Below, piece by piece: positions 38,150 to 51,262 of a DNA stretch of 64,000 bases. This DNA is from Humibacter ginsenosidimutans (lineage in GTDB: Bacteria; Actinomycetota; Actinomycetes; Actinomycetales; Microbacteriaceae): the NCBI RefSeq assembly GCF_007859675.1, contig NZ_CP042305.1, positions 496,001 to 560,000 on the forward strand. Reading direction: 5' to 3'. The position numbers were made by a program, and so were the translations under genes. Position 1 is the first letter of the stretch; each line of letters opens with the position of its first letter. The notes under the pieces were generated by a model that was given only the letters and a program-made list of their open reading frames with translations, was not told the origin of the DNA and did not search any database.

Positions 38150-38184
38150 GGTCTCAGGCTATCGGAGCTTGCGCTCCTCAAATG

Positions 38185-38236
38185 CTCAATCGCCTCGGCG
38201 GTGGACGCGAGCGTCCGTCGCTCTCGGCTCAATCGC
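38185..38236 (+). repeat. 52-bp interspersed repeat, copy D
   Basis: CTCAATCGC at 38185 and 38228 flank a 34-base core with stem GGACG / CGTCC and loop CGAG. The stem sequence differs from copies A to C but pairing is kept. Confidence 0.75.
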
Positions 38237-38264
38237 ATCTATCGGAGCTTGCGCTCCTCAAATG

Positions 38265-38316
38265 CTCAATCGCCTCGGCGGTGGACGCGAGCGTCCGTCG
38301 CTCTCGGCTCAATCGC
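38265..38316 (+). repeat. 52-bp interspersed repeat, copy E
   Basis: Same sequence as copy D, 80 bp downstream, as part of the tandem duplication. Its right end lies 2 bp from the rpe stop codon. Confidence 0.75.
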
Positions 38317-38318
38317 AT

Positions 38319-38987
38319 CTATCGCAGCTTGCGGGTGTGCTTCGCCGCCGTCTCGCGCAGCAGGGCGATCTGGGCGGCGGGATCGGCGGCGCGGAACACG
38401 CTGGACCCCGCAACGAACGTGTCGGCTCCGGCCTCCGCTGCGGTGACGATGGTCTGCTCCGTGATGCCGCCGTCCACCTGAAGCCACACGTCGAGCCCGG
38501 CGGCGTCGACGGCCTCCCGCAGCGTGCGCAGCTTCGGCATGGTCTCCGTCATGAAGCTCTGACCGCCGAACCCGGGCTCGACGGTCATGACCAGCACCTG
38601 GTCGAACTCCGGGAGGAGCTCGAGGCAGGCCTCCACCGGTGTTCCCGGCTTGAGCGCGATGCCGGCGCGGGCGCCGAGCTCGCGGAGCCTGCGTGCCAGC
38701 GCCACCGGGTCGTGCGCAGCCTCGGCGTGGAACGTCACGGAGTAGGCGCCGAGCTCGGCATAGCCGGGCGCCCAACGATCAGGATCGTCGATCATGAGGT
38801 GCACGTCGAGCGGAATCCGCGCCACGTCCTGGATGCGCCCCACCATCTGGGGCCCGAACGTGAGGTTCGGCACGAAGTGGTTGTCCATCACGTCGACGTG
38901 CACGAGGTCGGCGGTCGCGATGCGGTCCAGCTCGCTCTGCATGTTGACGAAGTCGGCGGCGAGGATGCTCGGGTTGATGCGCGGCAT
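38319..38987 (-). CDS. rpe: Ribulose-phosphate 3-epimerase
   Basis: 222 aa from ATG 38987 (MPRINPSILAADF). A TIM barrel that interconverts ribulose 5-phosphate and xylulose 5-phosphate. HVDVMDNHFVPNLTFGP, DVHLMIDDPDR, VMTVEPGFGGQSF and QVDGGI give the metal ligands (two His, two Asp). No good ribosome binding site is seen. It is 25 bp downstream of rsmB and ends against the 52-bp repeat. Confidence 0.96.
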   Translation of the reverse strand: MPRINPSILAADFVNMQSELDRIATADLVHVDVMDNHFVPNLTFGPQMVGRIQDVARIPLDVHLMIDDPDRWAPGYAELGAYSVTFHAEAAHDPVALARRLRELGARAGIALKPGTPVEACLELLPEFDQVLVMTVEPGFGGQSFMTETMPKLRTLREAVDAAGLDVWLQVDGGITEQTIVTAAEAGADTFVAGSSVFRAADPAAQIALLRETAAKHTRKLR

Positions 38988-39012
38988 GCTGATCAGGCTA
39001 GAGCGTCTCGGT

Positions 39013-40371
39013 TCACATCTTCTCGAACAGCGCGACGAACATCGCGTCGGTGCCGTGACGGTGCGGCCACAGCTGAACCTGCGCGGGGTCGCCTGCCAGG
39101 TCGAGCGGATGCTCGGCGAACGACTGCACGACGTCCTGCGTCGGCAGCTCCCGCAGCTGAAGCGGATGCCGTCTGAGCGCGTCGCTGACCTGCACCCTGG
39201 TCTCCGCGAGGTGCGGGGAGCACGTGACATAGCAGAGGATCCCGCCTGGTCGCAGGGCCGCCACCGCGGAATCGATCAGCGAGGCCTGCAGCCGGGTGAG
39301 CTCCGGCACGTCGCCGGGCGCCTTGCGCCAGCGTGCCTCCGGGCGGCGGCGCAGCGCGCCGAGCCCGGTGCAGGGCGCGTCGAGCAGCACCCGATCGTAA
39401 CCGGCGGCCTCCTCGGCTCCGATCACGGTGCCGTCCCGCTCCGTCAGCTCCACCACGGTGCCCACCGGCGCGACGGCGCGGCGTACGAGCTCGAGCCTGG
39501 CCGGCACGATCTCGTTGGCGACCAGCCGCACATCGAAGGCTGCCGCGGCGGAAGCGAGCACGGCCGCCTTGCCTCCCGGTCCGGCGCACAGGTCGAGCCA
39601 GCGCTCTCCCGCAGCAGGCGGGCGGGCCGCGACGAGGATCTGCGCCGCCAGCTGCGAGCCCTCGTCCTGTACCCGGATCGCGCCGCCGGTGGCCTCCACG
39701 ATCGCGGCGGGATCGCCGCCCGGCCAGACGAAGCCGATCGGCGAGTAGCGGTCGGGCTCCGAATCCTCCGGCCGCACGGCGACTCCGGGCAGAGCCGCGA
39801 GATTCACCCGGGGCGCGGCGTTGTCGGCCTCGAGAAGGGCCTCGAGCTCGTCTTCTCTGTGCTCTGCCGCCAGCGCATGGCGAAGCGCGCGCACGATCCA
39901 GGTGGGATGCGAATGGAGGGAGGCGAGCAGATCGTCGTCGTCACGCGCCGCGTCGGCGACGCGCTGGCGCCAGACCTCGGGTCTGGCACGGGCGATGGTG
40001 CGCAGCACGCCGTTGGCGAATCCGACGGCGGAGCGGGACGCCGCGGATCGCACGAGCTCCACCGACTCGTTCACCGCCGCGTGGCTCGGGGTGCGCAGGG
40101 TGAGCAGCTGGTGACAGCCGAGACGCAGCGCGTCGAGCACGGGCTCGTCGATGCGGCTCACCGGGCGTCGTGCCGCCAGCTCGATCACGCGGTCGTAGTA
40201 CCCGCGGCGGCGCAGCGTGCCGTACGTGAGCTCCGTGGCGAGACCGGCGTCGGCAGACGAGAGTCGCGCTCGCTCGAGCCGCGCGGGCAGCAGCAGGTTG
40301 GCGTAGGCATCCGACTCGTCCACGGCGCGCAGCACGTCGAAGGCCACCGTGCGCGCGGATGCGCCGCTCAC
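39013..40371 (-). CDS. rsmB: 16S rRNA (cytosine-967-C5)-methyltransferase
   Basis: 452 aa from GTG 40371, overlapping the fmt stop as GTGA. An N-terminal NusB-like RNA-binding domain (residues 1-140) and a C-terminal SAM-dependent methyltransferase with WLDLCAGPGGKAAVLA, LLDAPCTGLGALRRRPEARW and the second cysteine motif YVTCSPH. It methylates C967 in the small-subunit rRNA. fmt-rsmB pairing is widely conserved. Confidence 0.95.
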   Translation of the reverse strand: MSGASARTVAFDVLRAVDESDAYANLLLPARLERARLSSADAGLATELTYGTLRRRGYYDRVIELAARRPVSRIDEPVLDALRLGCHQLLTLRTPSHAAVNESVELVRSAASRSAVGFANGVLRTIARARPEVWRQRVADAARDDDDLLASLHSHPTWIVRALRHALAAEHREDELEALLEADNAAPRVNLAALPGVAVRPEDSEPDRYSPIGFVWPGGDPAAIVEATGGAIRVQDEGSQLAAQILVAARPPAAGERWLDLCAGPGGKAAVLASAAAAFDVRLVANEIVPARLELVRRAVAPVGTVVELTERDGTVIGAEEAAGYDRVLLDAPCTGLGALRRRPEARWRKAPGDVPELTRLQASLIDSAVAALRPGGILCYVTCSPHLAETRVQVSDALRRHPLQLRELPTQDVVQSFAEHPLDLAGDPAQVQLWPHRHGTDAMFVALFEKM

Positions 40372-41288
40372 GCCGCCACCTCCGCCGTCGCGCGGGCCGG
40401 CAGGCCGCGCAGCCAGTCGGCACCCGGCATCGGCCGCTTGCCCGCCGGCTGCACGGTGATGAGGTGCAGCGGGGTGGTCGCCGTGCCGATCAGGGCTTTC
40501 ACGCCGACGAGCTGCAACTGCCCGGGAACGAGCGGAGCAGCCCCCGAACGCGCCGCTGCGAGCACCTTCACCCGGGTGCCTGCGACGGTGACGAAGGCGC
40601 CGGGCTCGGGGGTCACCCCGCGCAGCCTGGCGTAGACGGCAGCGGCGTCGCGCGTCAGGTCCAGCCGCGCGTCGTCGAGGCCGAGTTTGGGCGCGAGCGT
40701 CGGTTCGCCCTCTTGGGCCACGGCAACCGCTGAGCCCGTCGCGATCGAGTCCACCACCCTGGCCACCAGCTCCGCGCCTTCGACCGCGAGCGCATCCAGC
40801 AGCTCACCCGCCGTGTCGTCGGGTCCGATCGGATGCTCGACCATGTCGTACACGTCGCCAGCATCGAGCTCGGGCACCAGGCGGAACACGGCGGCGCCGG
40901 TGATCTGGTCGCCGGCGATCAGCGCACGCTGAACGGGAGCCGCCCCGCGCCAGCGCGGCAGCAGGGAGAAGTGCAGATTGATCCAGCCGTGCTCGGGAGC
41001 CGAGAGCAGAGGCTCGCGCACGAGTCCGCCGTACGCGACGACGACGCCGAGCTCGGGGCGGGCGTCGAGGATGCTCGCGGTCGCCTCCTCGTCGAGCCGT
41101 CGCGCCTTCACCACAGGCAACCCCAGCTGCGCGGCCGCGATGGCGACCGGAGACGGGGTGAGCACGCGCTTGCGGCCGAGCGGGGCATCCGGACGCGTCA
41201 CGACGGTGACGATCTCGTGCGGACCGGCGGCGAGTGCCCGCAACGTCGGCACTGCCGCCTGCGGCGTTCCGGCGAACGCGATTCTCAT
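40368..41288 (-). CDS. fmt: Methionyl-tRNA formyltransferase
   Basis: 306 aa from ATG 41288. It formylates initiator Met-tRNA using 10-formyl-THF. The FAGTPQAAVPTL start, INLHFSLLPRWRGAAPVQ (catalytic Asn-x-His, with Phe in place of the usual Pro) and the aspartate in ELDAGDV are visible; a C-terminal OB-like domain follows (residues about 205-306). It lies 13 bp after priA. Confidence 0.95.
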   Translation of the reverse strand: MRIAFAGTPQAAVPTLRALAAGPHEIVTVVTRPDAPLGRKRVLTPSPVAIAAAQLGLPVVKARRLDEEATASILDARPELGVVVAYGGLVREPLLSAPEHGWINLHFSLLPRWRGAAPVQRALIAGDQITGAAVFRLVPELDAGDVYDMVEHPIGPDDTAGELLDALAVEGAELVARVVDSIATGSAVAVAQEGEPTLAPKLGLDDARLDLTRDAAAVYARLRGVTPEPGAFVTVAGTRVKVLAAARSGAAPLVPGQLQLVGVKALIGTATTPLHLITVQPAGKRPMPGADWLRGLPARATAEVAA

Positions 41289-41301
41289 CGAGTGAGCTCC
41301 T

Positions 41302-43293
41302 TCACGAGATCTCGGGGTCGTCGAGCCTGACTCTGAGTGTAGGCGGGGGCCGGTAGCCGCGATCGCCGCGCGGCTTTCTGCCCTTCGCCGCCGCCTTGAC
41401 CACGGCCGATCGCAGAGCGGAGGCCACGGCGGCCCCGTGCGCGTAGTCGAATCGCACGATCGCACGGACGGCATCCGGATGCCCGCTCCCCTGCCGCCCG
41501 GCGCCGCGCGTCTCGACGGGCGTGGGACCCAGCACGTCGATGAAGGTGCCTGCCACGAGTGCCGCGACGGCGTCGCCCACGGCCTTGGGCGTTCCGGTGA
41601 CCGACGCCAGCCGCACGGCGGGCGGGAATTTCAGTGCACGTCGGTCGGCCAGCTGGGTGCTCGCGTAGGCAGGCTGCCGCCAGGTCGCCAGCGCCTGAGC
41701 GAGCGGTCCTGCGACCCCCACGAGCACCACGGGGGCGCCGGGCGCCGCCAGCGAGGCGGCGTTCGACCACCAGCGCAGGCAATCCTCTGCGACGTTGAGA
41801 GACTCGCGAGCGAGCATGCGGTCGCCGTCCAGGAGCAGCACGGCGCGGTATCCGCCGGGCGTGATCGGCTCGGCGCCCCTGGTGGCGACCACGAGGGCGG
41901 GCCGCTCGTCGATCGTCGTGACACGACGTTCTCCGTCGGAGACGATGACGCGCGAGCCGGGGAACGCCCTGCCCAGCTCTTCCGCCGTGCGTGCGCTGCC
42001 CCGCGTGACCAGGCGCACCGCGGTGCCTCCGCAGTGCGAGCACTCCCACCCGGTGGCGATGGCACCGCACCAGCGGCACGACGGCGGCGCCCCGGCTCGG
42101 TCGAGTCCGAGCGGCCCCTGGCACTTCGCGCAGCGCGCGGCCTGGCGACAGGTCGCGCACGCGAGCACGGGAGCGTATCCGGGGCGGGCGACCTGCACGA
42201 GCACGGGACCGTGCGCGATGCCGTCCTTGGCCGCGCGCCATGCGCCGTCCGGAACTCGCGACGGTCCCTGTTCGCCGGACTGCGCGGCGGTCACGACGAC
42301 GCGCGGCGTCACGGCCGGCTCAGGCGAATGCGCTGTGAGCCAGCCCAGCTCGACGAGACGCTGCACCTCGATGCTGCGCGTGTGCGAGACGAAGGCGAGG
42401 GCGCAGCCCTCGTCTTCCGCCCGCACCAGGGCCACATCCCTGGCGTGTGCATAGGGGGCGAGCGGCTCGGCGTGCAGCGGGTCGGAATCGTCCCAGAGCG
42501 CGATGAGGCCCAGCCGGTGGGCCGGTGAGTACACCGCCGACCGGTTGCCGATCACGACGACCGGGCTCGGCTCGAGGCAACGCAAGAACGCTCGGTAGCG
42601 GTCCTGGTTGGATTGGCCGGCATCCACCCTGGCGAGCACGTGATCGGGTACCGCGTCGCGCAGTGCCGCCTGGAGCTGGTCGAGGTCGCGATAGTCGGGC
42701 ACCGCGATGACGGCGCTGCGACCGGATGCCACGCAACGCGCCGCGAGTTCGGCGAGCGTGATCGCCCACGCGCCCACCCACTCGCCGGCCGTGGTGCGGG
42801 CGAGCCGGGGCACGGCATCCACCGCGACGCGGCCCGCCGTGTCGATCGCCTCGGCGAGGGCGGAGCGATACCCTCGCACTCCGCGAACCGGAACCTCTTC
42901 AGGGGCAGCCGGATGCTCCGCCGCCAGCCATGCCTTCTCCACCCGCACCATGCGCGGCGGCACCGCCAGGCGCAGCACGTCGTTCGCGCTGCCTGCCGAA
43001 CGGTCGGCGATGCGCCGCGCGAGCCGAGCGATCTCAGGGGTGAGCACCTTCGCTGCCGACACGACGGAATCGAGCTCGCTGAGCTCGCCGTCGAACGACG
43101 CATCGTCGGCCACCTCGACGAGGTAGCCGTCGGCGATGCGTCCCGCGGAACGCAACGGAACCGTCACCCGCACGCCTGGCACGGCCTGCTCACGCAGCCG
43201 CTCGGGGATCGCGTAGTCGAACAGCCGATCGAGCTGCGGGAGGGGCGTGTCGACGATCACGCGCGCGACGCGCGGGCCTCGCGCCTCGGGCAT
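41302..43293 (-). CDS. priA: Primosomal protein N' (PriA), helicase-inactive actinobacterial form
   Basis: 663 aa from ATG 43293; the metK stop overlaps this start by 1 nt (TGATG). The N-terminal DNA-binding domain (VARVIVDTPLPQLDRLFDYAIPERL) and zinc-binding cysteines (CATCRQAARCAKC; CRWCG; CSHCGG) are conserved. The helicase domain lacks a Walker A GKT: the region GEWVGAWAITLAELAARCVA has no P-loop, and the DEAH box is also absent. It likely acts as a structural replication-restart factor rather than a helicase; such forms are known in Actinobacteria. Confidence 0.92.
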   Translation of the reverse strand: MPEARGPRVARVIVDTPLPQLDRLFDYAIPERLREQAVPGVRVTVPLRSAGRIADGYLVEVADDASFDGELSELDSVVSAAKVLTPEIARLARRIADRSAGSANDVLRLAVPPRMVRVEKAWLAAEHPAAPEEVPVRGVRGYRSALAEAIDTAGRVAVDAVPRLARTTAGEWVGAWAITLAELAARCVASGRSAVIAVPDYRDLDQLQAALRDAVPDHVLARVDAGQSNQDRYRAFLRCLEPSPVVVIGNRSAVYSPAHRLGLIALWDDSDPLHAEPLAPYAHARDVALVRAEDEGCALAFVSHTRSIEVQRLVELGWLTAHSPEPAVTPRVVVTAAQSGEQGPSRVPDGAWRAAKDGIAHGPVLVQVARPGYAPVLACATCRQAARCAKCQGPLGLDRAGAPPSCRWCGAIATGWECSHCGGTAVRLVTRGSARTAEELGRAFPGSRVIVSDGERRVTTIDERPALVVATRGAEPITPGGYRAVLLLDGDRMLARESLNVAEDCLRWWSNAASLAAPGAPVVLVGVAGPLAQALATWRQPAYASTQLADRRALKFPPAVRLASVTGTPKAVGDAVAALVAGTFIDVLGPTPVETRGAGRQGSGHPDAVRAIVRFDYAHGAAVASALRSAVVKAAAKGRKPRGDRGYRPPPTLRVRLDDPEIS

Positions 43294-44486
43294 CAGAGGC
43301 CGGCGGCCGACCGCAGGTCGTCGACGCGGTCGGGTCGCTCCCAGGTGAACTCCGGCAGTTCGCGGCCGAAGTGGCCGTAGGTGGCCGTCTTGGCGTAGAT
43401 GGGTCTGAGCAGGTCGAGATCGCGGATGATGGCCGCCGGTCGCAGGTCGAACACCTCGCGGATGGCGGCGGTGATGCGGTCGTCGGGCAGGTGACCCGTT
43501 CCGAACGTCTCGACATAGAGTCCGACCGGCGAAGCCGTGCCGATCGCGTACGCCACCTGCACCTCGAGCCGGTCGGCGAGCCCGGCGGCGACGGCGTTCT
43601 TCGCCACCCAGCGCAGGGCGTACGCGGCGGAGCGGTCCACCTTCGACGGGTCCTTTCCGCTGAACGCGCCGCCGCCGTGTCTGGATGCCCCGCCGTACGT
43701 GTCGATGATGATCTTGCGTCCGGTGAGCCCGGCGTCCCCCTGCGGGCCGCCGATCTCGAATCGACCGGTCGGGTTGATCAGAGTGGTGAGGTCGCCGGAG
43801 TCGAGCTCGACGCGCTCCAGCACGGGTCTGATGATGTGCTCGGCGACCTCGGTGCGCAGCTGGGCCGTGGACACCGCCGGAGAGTGCTGCGTGGAGAGCA
43901 CGACGGTCTCCACCGTGCGCGGGGTGATGCCGTCGTAGCCGACGGTGACCTGGGTCTTGCCGTCGGGGCGCAGGTAGTCGAGTTCCCCGCTCTTGCGCAC
44001 TTCGGCCAGCCGCTCCGCCATGCGGTGCGCGATCCAGATCGGCACGGGCATCAGCTCGGGCGTCTCCGTGGTGGCGTAGCCGAACATGATGCCCTGATCG
44101 CCGGCGCCCTGGCGGTCGAGCTCGTCGAGGGATGCCTCCTCGCGCGTCTCGTATGCGGCGTCCACACCCTGCGCGATGTCGGGCGATTGTCCGCCGATCG
44201 AGACCGAGACGCCGCAGGAACGGCCATCGAACCACACGTCGGAGGAGGTGTACCCGATCGCGGTGATCGTCTCGCGCACGATGGCCGGGATCTCCACGTA
44301 GCCGTTCGTGGTCACCTCACCGGCGACGTGCACGAGACCGGTCGTGACGAGCGTCTCGACCGCGACCCGGCTGTGCGGATCGACGCGAAGCAGGGCGTCG
44401 AGGATGCCGTCGGAGACCTGGTCGCAGATCTTGTCCGGATGTCCTTCCGTGACGGATTCGGACGTGAAAAGGCGCAGAGAAGTCAT
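43293..44486 (-). CDS. metK: S-adenosylmethionine synthetase
   Basis: 397 aa. It makes SAM from methionine and [15 protein letters not shown] near the N-terminus, [12 protein letters not shown], the flexible loop region PDGKTQVTV, and [20 protein letters not shown] are conserved. It lies 46 bp after coaBC. No SAM-responsive leader is apparent in the short upstream gap. Confidence 0.97.
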   Translation of the reverse strand: MTSLRLFTSESVTEGHPDKICDQVSDGILDALLRVDPHSRVAVETLVTTGLVHVAGEVTTNGYVEIPAIVRETITAIGYTSSDVWFDGRSCGVSVSIGGQSPDIAQGVDAAYETREEASLDELDRQGAGDQGIMFGYATTETPELMPVPIWIAHRMAERLAEVRKSGELDYLRPDGKTQVTVGYDGITPRTVETVVLSTQHSPAVSTAQLRTEVAEHIIRPVLERVELDSGDLTTLINPTGRFEIGGPQGDAGLTGRKIIIDTYGGASRHGGGAFSGKDPSKVDRSAAYALRWVAKNAVAAGLADRLEVQVAYAIGTASPVGLYVETFGTGHLPDDRITAAIREVFDLRPAAIIRDLDLLRPIYAKTATYGHFGRELPEFTWERPDRVDDLRSAAGL

Positions 44487-44532
44487 GAGTGCTCCAGCTG
44501 GATCCGGGCCCCATCCACGTTCTGGTCGCGGG

Positions 44533-45810
44533 TCAGGCGGAGGTGATGACGTCGAGAATACGATCGGCCACCGACGCTTTGCTGCCGGAGGCCTCCATCA
44601 CTATACGCCCGCGCGAATCGAGCACGACGACCTCGTTCTCGTCGGTGGAGAACCCGGTCTTCCATCCCACGTTGTTGATCACGAGGTAGTCGCAGCCCTT
44701 GCGTTCCAGCTTGCGTCTGCCCAGCTCGAGCAGTGCCTGCGGGTCGCTCTCGGTCTCGGCGGCGAAGCCGACGACGACCTGGTCCGCCCGCTTGCCGGCG
44801 GAGAGCTCGGCGAGGATGTCCGGGTTGGCCACCAGAGAGAGTTGGTAGCTGTCGCCGACCTTCTCCTTCTTGATCTTCGAGGTGCTCGTCGACGCCGGAC
44901 GGAAGTCGGCGACGGCGGCGGTCATCACCACGATGTCGGCCGTGGCCGCCTCCTCGGTGACGGCACGTTGCAGCTCGCGGGCCGTCGAGACGGACCGCAC
45001 CTCGACGTCGTCGGGGGCCGGGATGTCGAGGTGGGCGGCGATGAGAACCACCTCGGCGCCGCGCTGCCTCGCGGCCTGGGCGACGGCCACGCCCTGCTTG
45101 CCGCTGGAGCGGTTGCCGAGGTAGCGCACGGGGTCGAGGGGCTCGCGGGTGCCGCCGGCCGTGACCACGATGTGCTTGCCTGCCAGGTCGCGGCGCTCTG
45201 CGCGGGTCGCCTCGGACTCCGACGACCTGCGGGGCCGATGTGGCGTGGCAGGACGCGTGGCCAGCGCCGTGGCGGCCTCGACGATCTCCTCGGGTTCCGC
45301 CATGCGGCCGGGGCCGGAGTCGGAGCCGGTGAGACGGCCCTCTCCCGGACCGACGATGGCCACGCCGCGATCGCGGAGGGTCTTCACGTTCGCCTGCGTC
45401 GCCTGGTTCTGCCACATCTCGGTGTGCATCGCGGGTGCGACGAGCACGGGCGCGCTGGTGGCGAGCACGGTGTTCGTGAGCAGGTCGTCCGCCAGTCCCC
45501 CGGCGAGCTTCGCCAGCGTGTTGGCCGTGGCGGGAGCGATCACGACGAGGTCGGCCCGACGTCCGATGTCGACGTGCCGCACTTCGGAGACGCCCTCGTA
45601 GAGGTCGGTGTTCAGCGGGTTGCGGCTGATCGCCTCGAACGTCGGGGCGCCGACGAACTTGAGCGCGGCATCCGTCGCGATGACGTGCACGTCGTGTCCG
45701 AGCAGCACGAACGAGCGGATGACCGAGACGGCCTTGTATGCAGCGATGCCGCCGGTCACGCCGACGACGATGGTCAGGGGCGTGCTCACGGCGGCACCGG
45801 CGCTCGTCAT
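44533..45810 (-). CDS. coaBC: Bifunctional phosphopantothenoylcysteine decarboxylase / phosphopantothenate-cysteine ligase
   Basis: 425 aa. The N-terminal CoaC flavoprotein domain (residues 1-190) has [10 protein letters not shown], the catalytic histidine in [24 protein letters not shown], and APAMHTEMW. The C-terminal CoaB domain has [34 protein letters not shown] and KIKKE. Together they perform the second and third steps of CoA synthesis from pantothenate; coaE in this window does the last. The start lies 1 nt after the rpoZ stop. Confidence 0.96.
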   Translation of the reverse strand: MTSAGAAVSTPLTIVVGVTGGIAAYKAVSVIRSFVLLGHDVHVIATDAALKFVGAPTFEAISRNPLNTDLYEGVSEVRHVDIGRRADLVVIAPATANTLAKLAGGLADDLLTNTVLATSAPVLVAPAMHTEMWQNQATQANVKTLRDRGVAIVGPGEGRLTGSDSGPGRMAEPEEIVEAATALATRPATPHRPRRSSESEATRAERRDLAGKHIVVTAGGTREPLDPVRYLGNRSSGKQGVAVAQAARQRGAEVVLIAAHLDIPAPDDVEVRSVSTARELQRAVTEEAATADIVVMTAAVADFRPASTSTSKIKKEKVGDSYQLSLVANPDILAELSAGKRADQVVVGFAAETESDPQALLELGRRKLERKGCDYLVINNVGWKTGFSTDENEVVVLDSRGRIVMEASGSKASVADRILDVITSA

Positions 45811-45811
45811 G

Positions 45812-46068
45812 TCACTCGTCGAGCGGACGGGCGACGAGCTTGTCTTCGTTGATCTCGTGGAGGGCGACCGAGAGGGGCTTGTCGTCGATCGTGGAGTCGA
45901 CCAGCGGCCCCACGTTGTCGAACAGGCTTCCCTCGTGCAGGTCGGCGTAGTAGTCGTTGATCTGGCGTGCGCGCTTCGAGGCGAAGATCACGAGCGCGTA
46001 CTTCGACTCGACGCGGGAGAGCAGCTCATCGATCGGGGGTCGATGATGCCCTTGGCTGCAGTTGACAT
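45812..46068 (-). pseudogene. rpoZ: RNA polymerase omega subunit, frameshifted
   Basis: An intact gene would encode about 85 aa. AAGGAG precedes the ATG at 46068, and translation gives [11 protein letters not shown] before breaking. One extra G in the run of five at 46035-46039 restores the frame to [23 protein letters not shown] followed by [10 protein letters not shown] and a normal end at 45812. The 257-nt length is one short of a multiple of three. Omega stabilises the beta' subunit. The location between gmk and coaBC is conserved, so a sequencing error in a homopolymer is the simplest explanation. Confidence 0.88.
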
Positions 46069-46117
46069 GGATGCTCCTTCGATAGCGGCCGCCGACGGAA
46101 CCTTCGGACTTCGACGT

Positions 46118-47074
46118 TCAGCGACCGGATGACGTTGCGGCGCGACGCGGTCGGCGCGCGCGTACCTGCATCAATTCTACGACCTCGCGCGCGGCCTCGG
46201 CCACGGTCCCGTTCACGACGCGCGCGTCGAACTCGTCTTGGGAGGCCAGTTCCACCTTCGCCGTGGCGAGCCTGCGATGCTGCTCCTCCTGCGATTCGGT
46301 CCCCCGACCGATGAGTCGGCGCACGAGTTCGTCCCAGCTGGGGGGCGCGAGGAAGACCAGCACGGCCTCCGGCATGGCGGCGCGCACCTGGCGCGCGCCC
46401 TGCAGATCGATCTCAAGGAGCACGCTGCGGCCGTCGGCCAGAGCACGCTCGATCGGTCCGCGCGGTGTGCCGTAGCGGTGGCTGTTGTGCACCTTGGCCC
46501 ACTCGAGCAGCTCGTGCTCCGCGATGAGGCGATCGAACTCCGCGTCCTCGACGAAGTAGTAGTCGACGCCGTCGATCTCGCCGGGGCGGGGCGCCCTGGT
46601 GGTCGCCGACACGGAGAGCAGCACGTCGGGGTAGTTCTCCCTGATGTGCCGTGCCACGGTGCCCTTGCCGACGGCGGTCGGCCCGGCGAGCACCGTGAGC
46701 CGTGCCCGCTTGCGGCCCGGCGCCGTGCCCGAGCGTTCGATGAGGAACTCCCTCAGCCGAGCCCGCTGGTGTTTGCCGAGGCCTCCGAGCCGCTTCACGG
46801 GCGAGATCTCGAGGCGCTGCAGGATCTCCGCGGACTTCGTGGCTCCGATCGCTTTGAGGCTGGTCAGGAAGTCGGGGACGCGCAGTGTGCCTTCCGGGCC
46901 AGACGGGTCGGAGCCGGCGGCATCCAGCACCTCGATCGGCGACCTGGTGCCCGACGCGATCTGCGACTTCACGGCCGCGCGCGCGCGTCGGGCCGCGACG
47001 GCGGCTCTCGACGCGGCCGCGCGATCGACCTCGGGGGGCTGGGGACGATGAGAGGGTGCTGAGGTATCGGGCAT
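46118..47074 (-). CDS. gmk: Guanylate kinase with N-terminal mIHF domain
   Basis: 318 aa from ATG 47074; an upstream in-frame TTG at 47122 would give 334 aa and overlap pyrF by 8 nt. Residues about 20-112 match the actinobacterial integration host factor ([15 protein letters not shown]..; [31 protein letters not shown]). Residues about 125-310 are guanylate kinase with P-loop GPTAVGKG (131-138), [19 protein letters not shown] and [12 protein letters not shown]. In mycobacteria mihF and gmk are separate adjacent genes. The product could phosphorylate GMP and also bind DNA. Confidence 0.9.
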   Translation of the reverse strand: MPDTSAPSHRPQPPEVDRAAASRAAVAARRARAAVKSQIASGTRSPIEVLDAAGSDPSGPEGTLRVPDFLTSLKAIGATKSAEILQRLEISPVKRLGGLGKHQRARLREFLIERSGTAPGRKRARLTVLAGPTAVGKGTVARHIRENYPDVLLSVSATTRAPRPGEIDGVDYYFVEDAEFDRLIAEHELLEWAKVHNSHRYGTPRGPIERALADGRSVLLEIDLQGARQVRAAMPEAVLVFLAPPSWDELVRRLIGRGTESQEEQHRRLATAKVELASQDEFDARVVNGTVAEAAREVVELMQVRARRPRRAATSSGR

Positions 47075-47114
47075 CAGTGGTGGTGTCGTGCCGACGCTCT
47101 CGAGCGTCGGGGTG

Positions 47115-47971
47115 TCAGTCAAGGGAGGAGCGCACCTCGTCGGCGCGGCGGGAGATGGTGTCGGCGATGCGGTCGGGACCCGCGGTCAGGATGCTGCGGG
47201 ACTCGCTGACGACGAGCAGCTCGGCGAACGAGCCGTAGATGTCGCGTGCGTTCTTCAGCGCAGCACCCTGGTGTCCGAACCCCGGCGCGAGCACGGGCAG
47301 TGCAGGAGTGATGGGCTTCGCGACGTCGATGCCGAACTCGGAGAGCTCGAGCGTGGCGCCCAGCACGACGCCGATCGAGCCGAGCTCGTTGCCGATCGCC
47401 TGGTTCGCCTGCGTCACACCATCGATGATGGCACGAGCCACCGTGCGTCCAGAACCGGGATCGACGGAGCGCTGGATGCCGGCGGCCTCCGGATTGCTCG
47501 TCGCCGCCAGCACGAACAGGCCCTTCCCCGTCTCCGCGGCGAGCCCGATCGGCGCCGCGAGAGAGCCGACGCCCTGGAAGGCCGAGATCGTCATCGCGTC
47601 GGCCTCCAGCGGCGATCCCGGTGTGAGCCATGCCTCGCCGTACGCCTCGACGCTGGTGCCGAGATCACCCCGTTTCACGTCGGCGATCACGATCAGTCCC
47701 GCGGCGCGTGCCGCGGCCAGAACCTCTTCGAGTGCGGAGTACCCGCGAGCGCCGAACTTCTCGAAGAACGCGATCTGCGGCTTCACGATGCCTGCCCGGC
47801 CCGCGACAGCGTCGACGACGCGGAGACCGAACTCGCGCACTCCCTGCGCATCGTTCGAGAGATCCCATTCGCGCAGCAGGTAGGCGTGCGGGTCGATCCC
47901 GACGCAGAGGGCGCCGTCGCGCACGATGACGGTGCCGAGCCGTTCACCGAAGCCGGACGGCGTCGATCCGC

Positions 47972-47975
<4 letters not shown>
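47115..47975 (-). CDS. pyrF: Orotidine 5'-phosphate decarboxylase (type 2)
   Basis: 286 aa from GTG 47975, overlapping the carB stop as GTGA. It converts OMP to [33 protein letters not shown] and the catalytic [15 protein letters not shown] are visible. The length and sequence are those of the long actinobacterial type. Confidence 0.96.
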
Positions 47976-51259
<3,284 letters not shown>

Positions 51260-51262
51260 GGG

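Larger units (their letters stand above)
38159..38318. repeat. Tandem duplication of an 80-bp unit between rpe and hisE
   Basis: Two head-to-tail copies (38159-38238 and 38239-38318) that appear identical. Each unit contains one 52-bp repeat plus a short hairpin GGAGC-TTGC-GCTCC. The unit's first bases, CTATCGGAGCTTGCG, nearly match the rpe 3' end (38319 onward, one mismatch), suggesting the unit was duplicated from the rpe terminus. Confidence 0.9.

Noticed and set aside
38159..38318. CRISPR-like repeat pair
   Set aside because: Only two units, directly adjacent with no spacers, and no cas genes in the window.
37850..38320. Possible histidine leader-peptide attenuator before hisE
   Set aside because: No short frame with consecutive His codons is seen on the minus strand; the space is taken by the 52-bp repeats.
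44487..44532. SAM riboswitch before metK
   Set aside because: Only 46 bp separate coaBC and metK, too short for a SAM aptamer, and no such pattern is seen.
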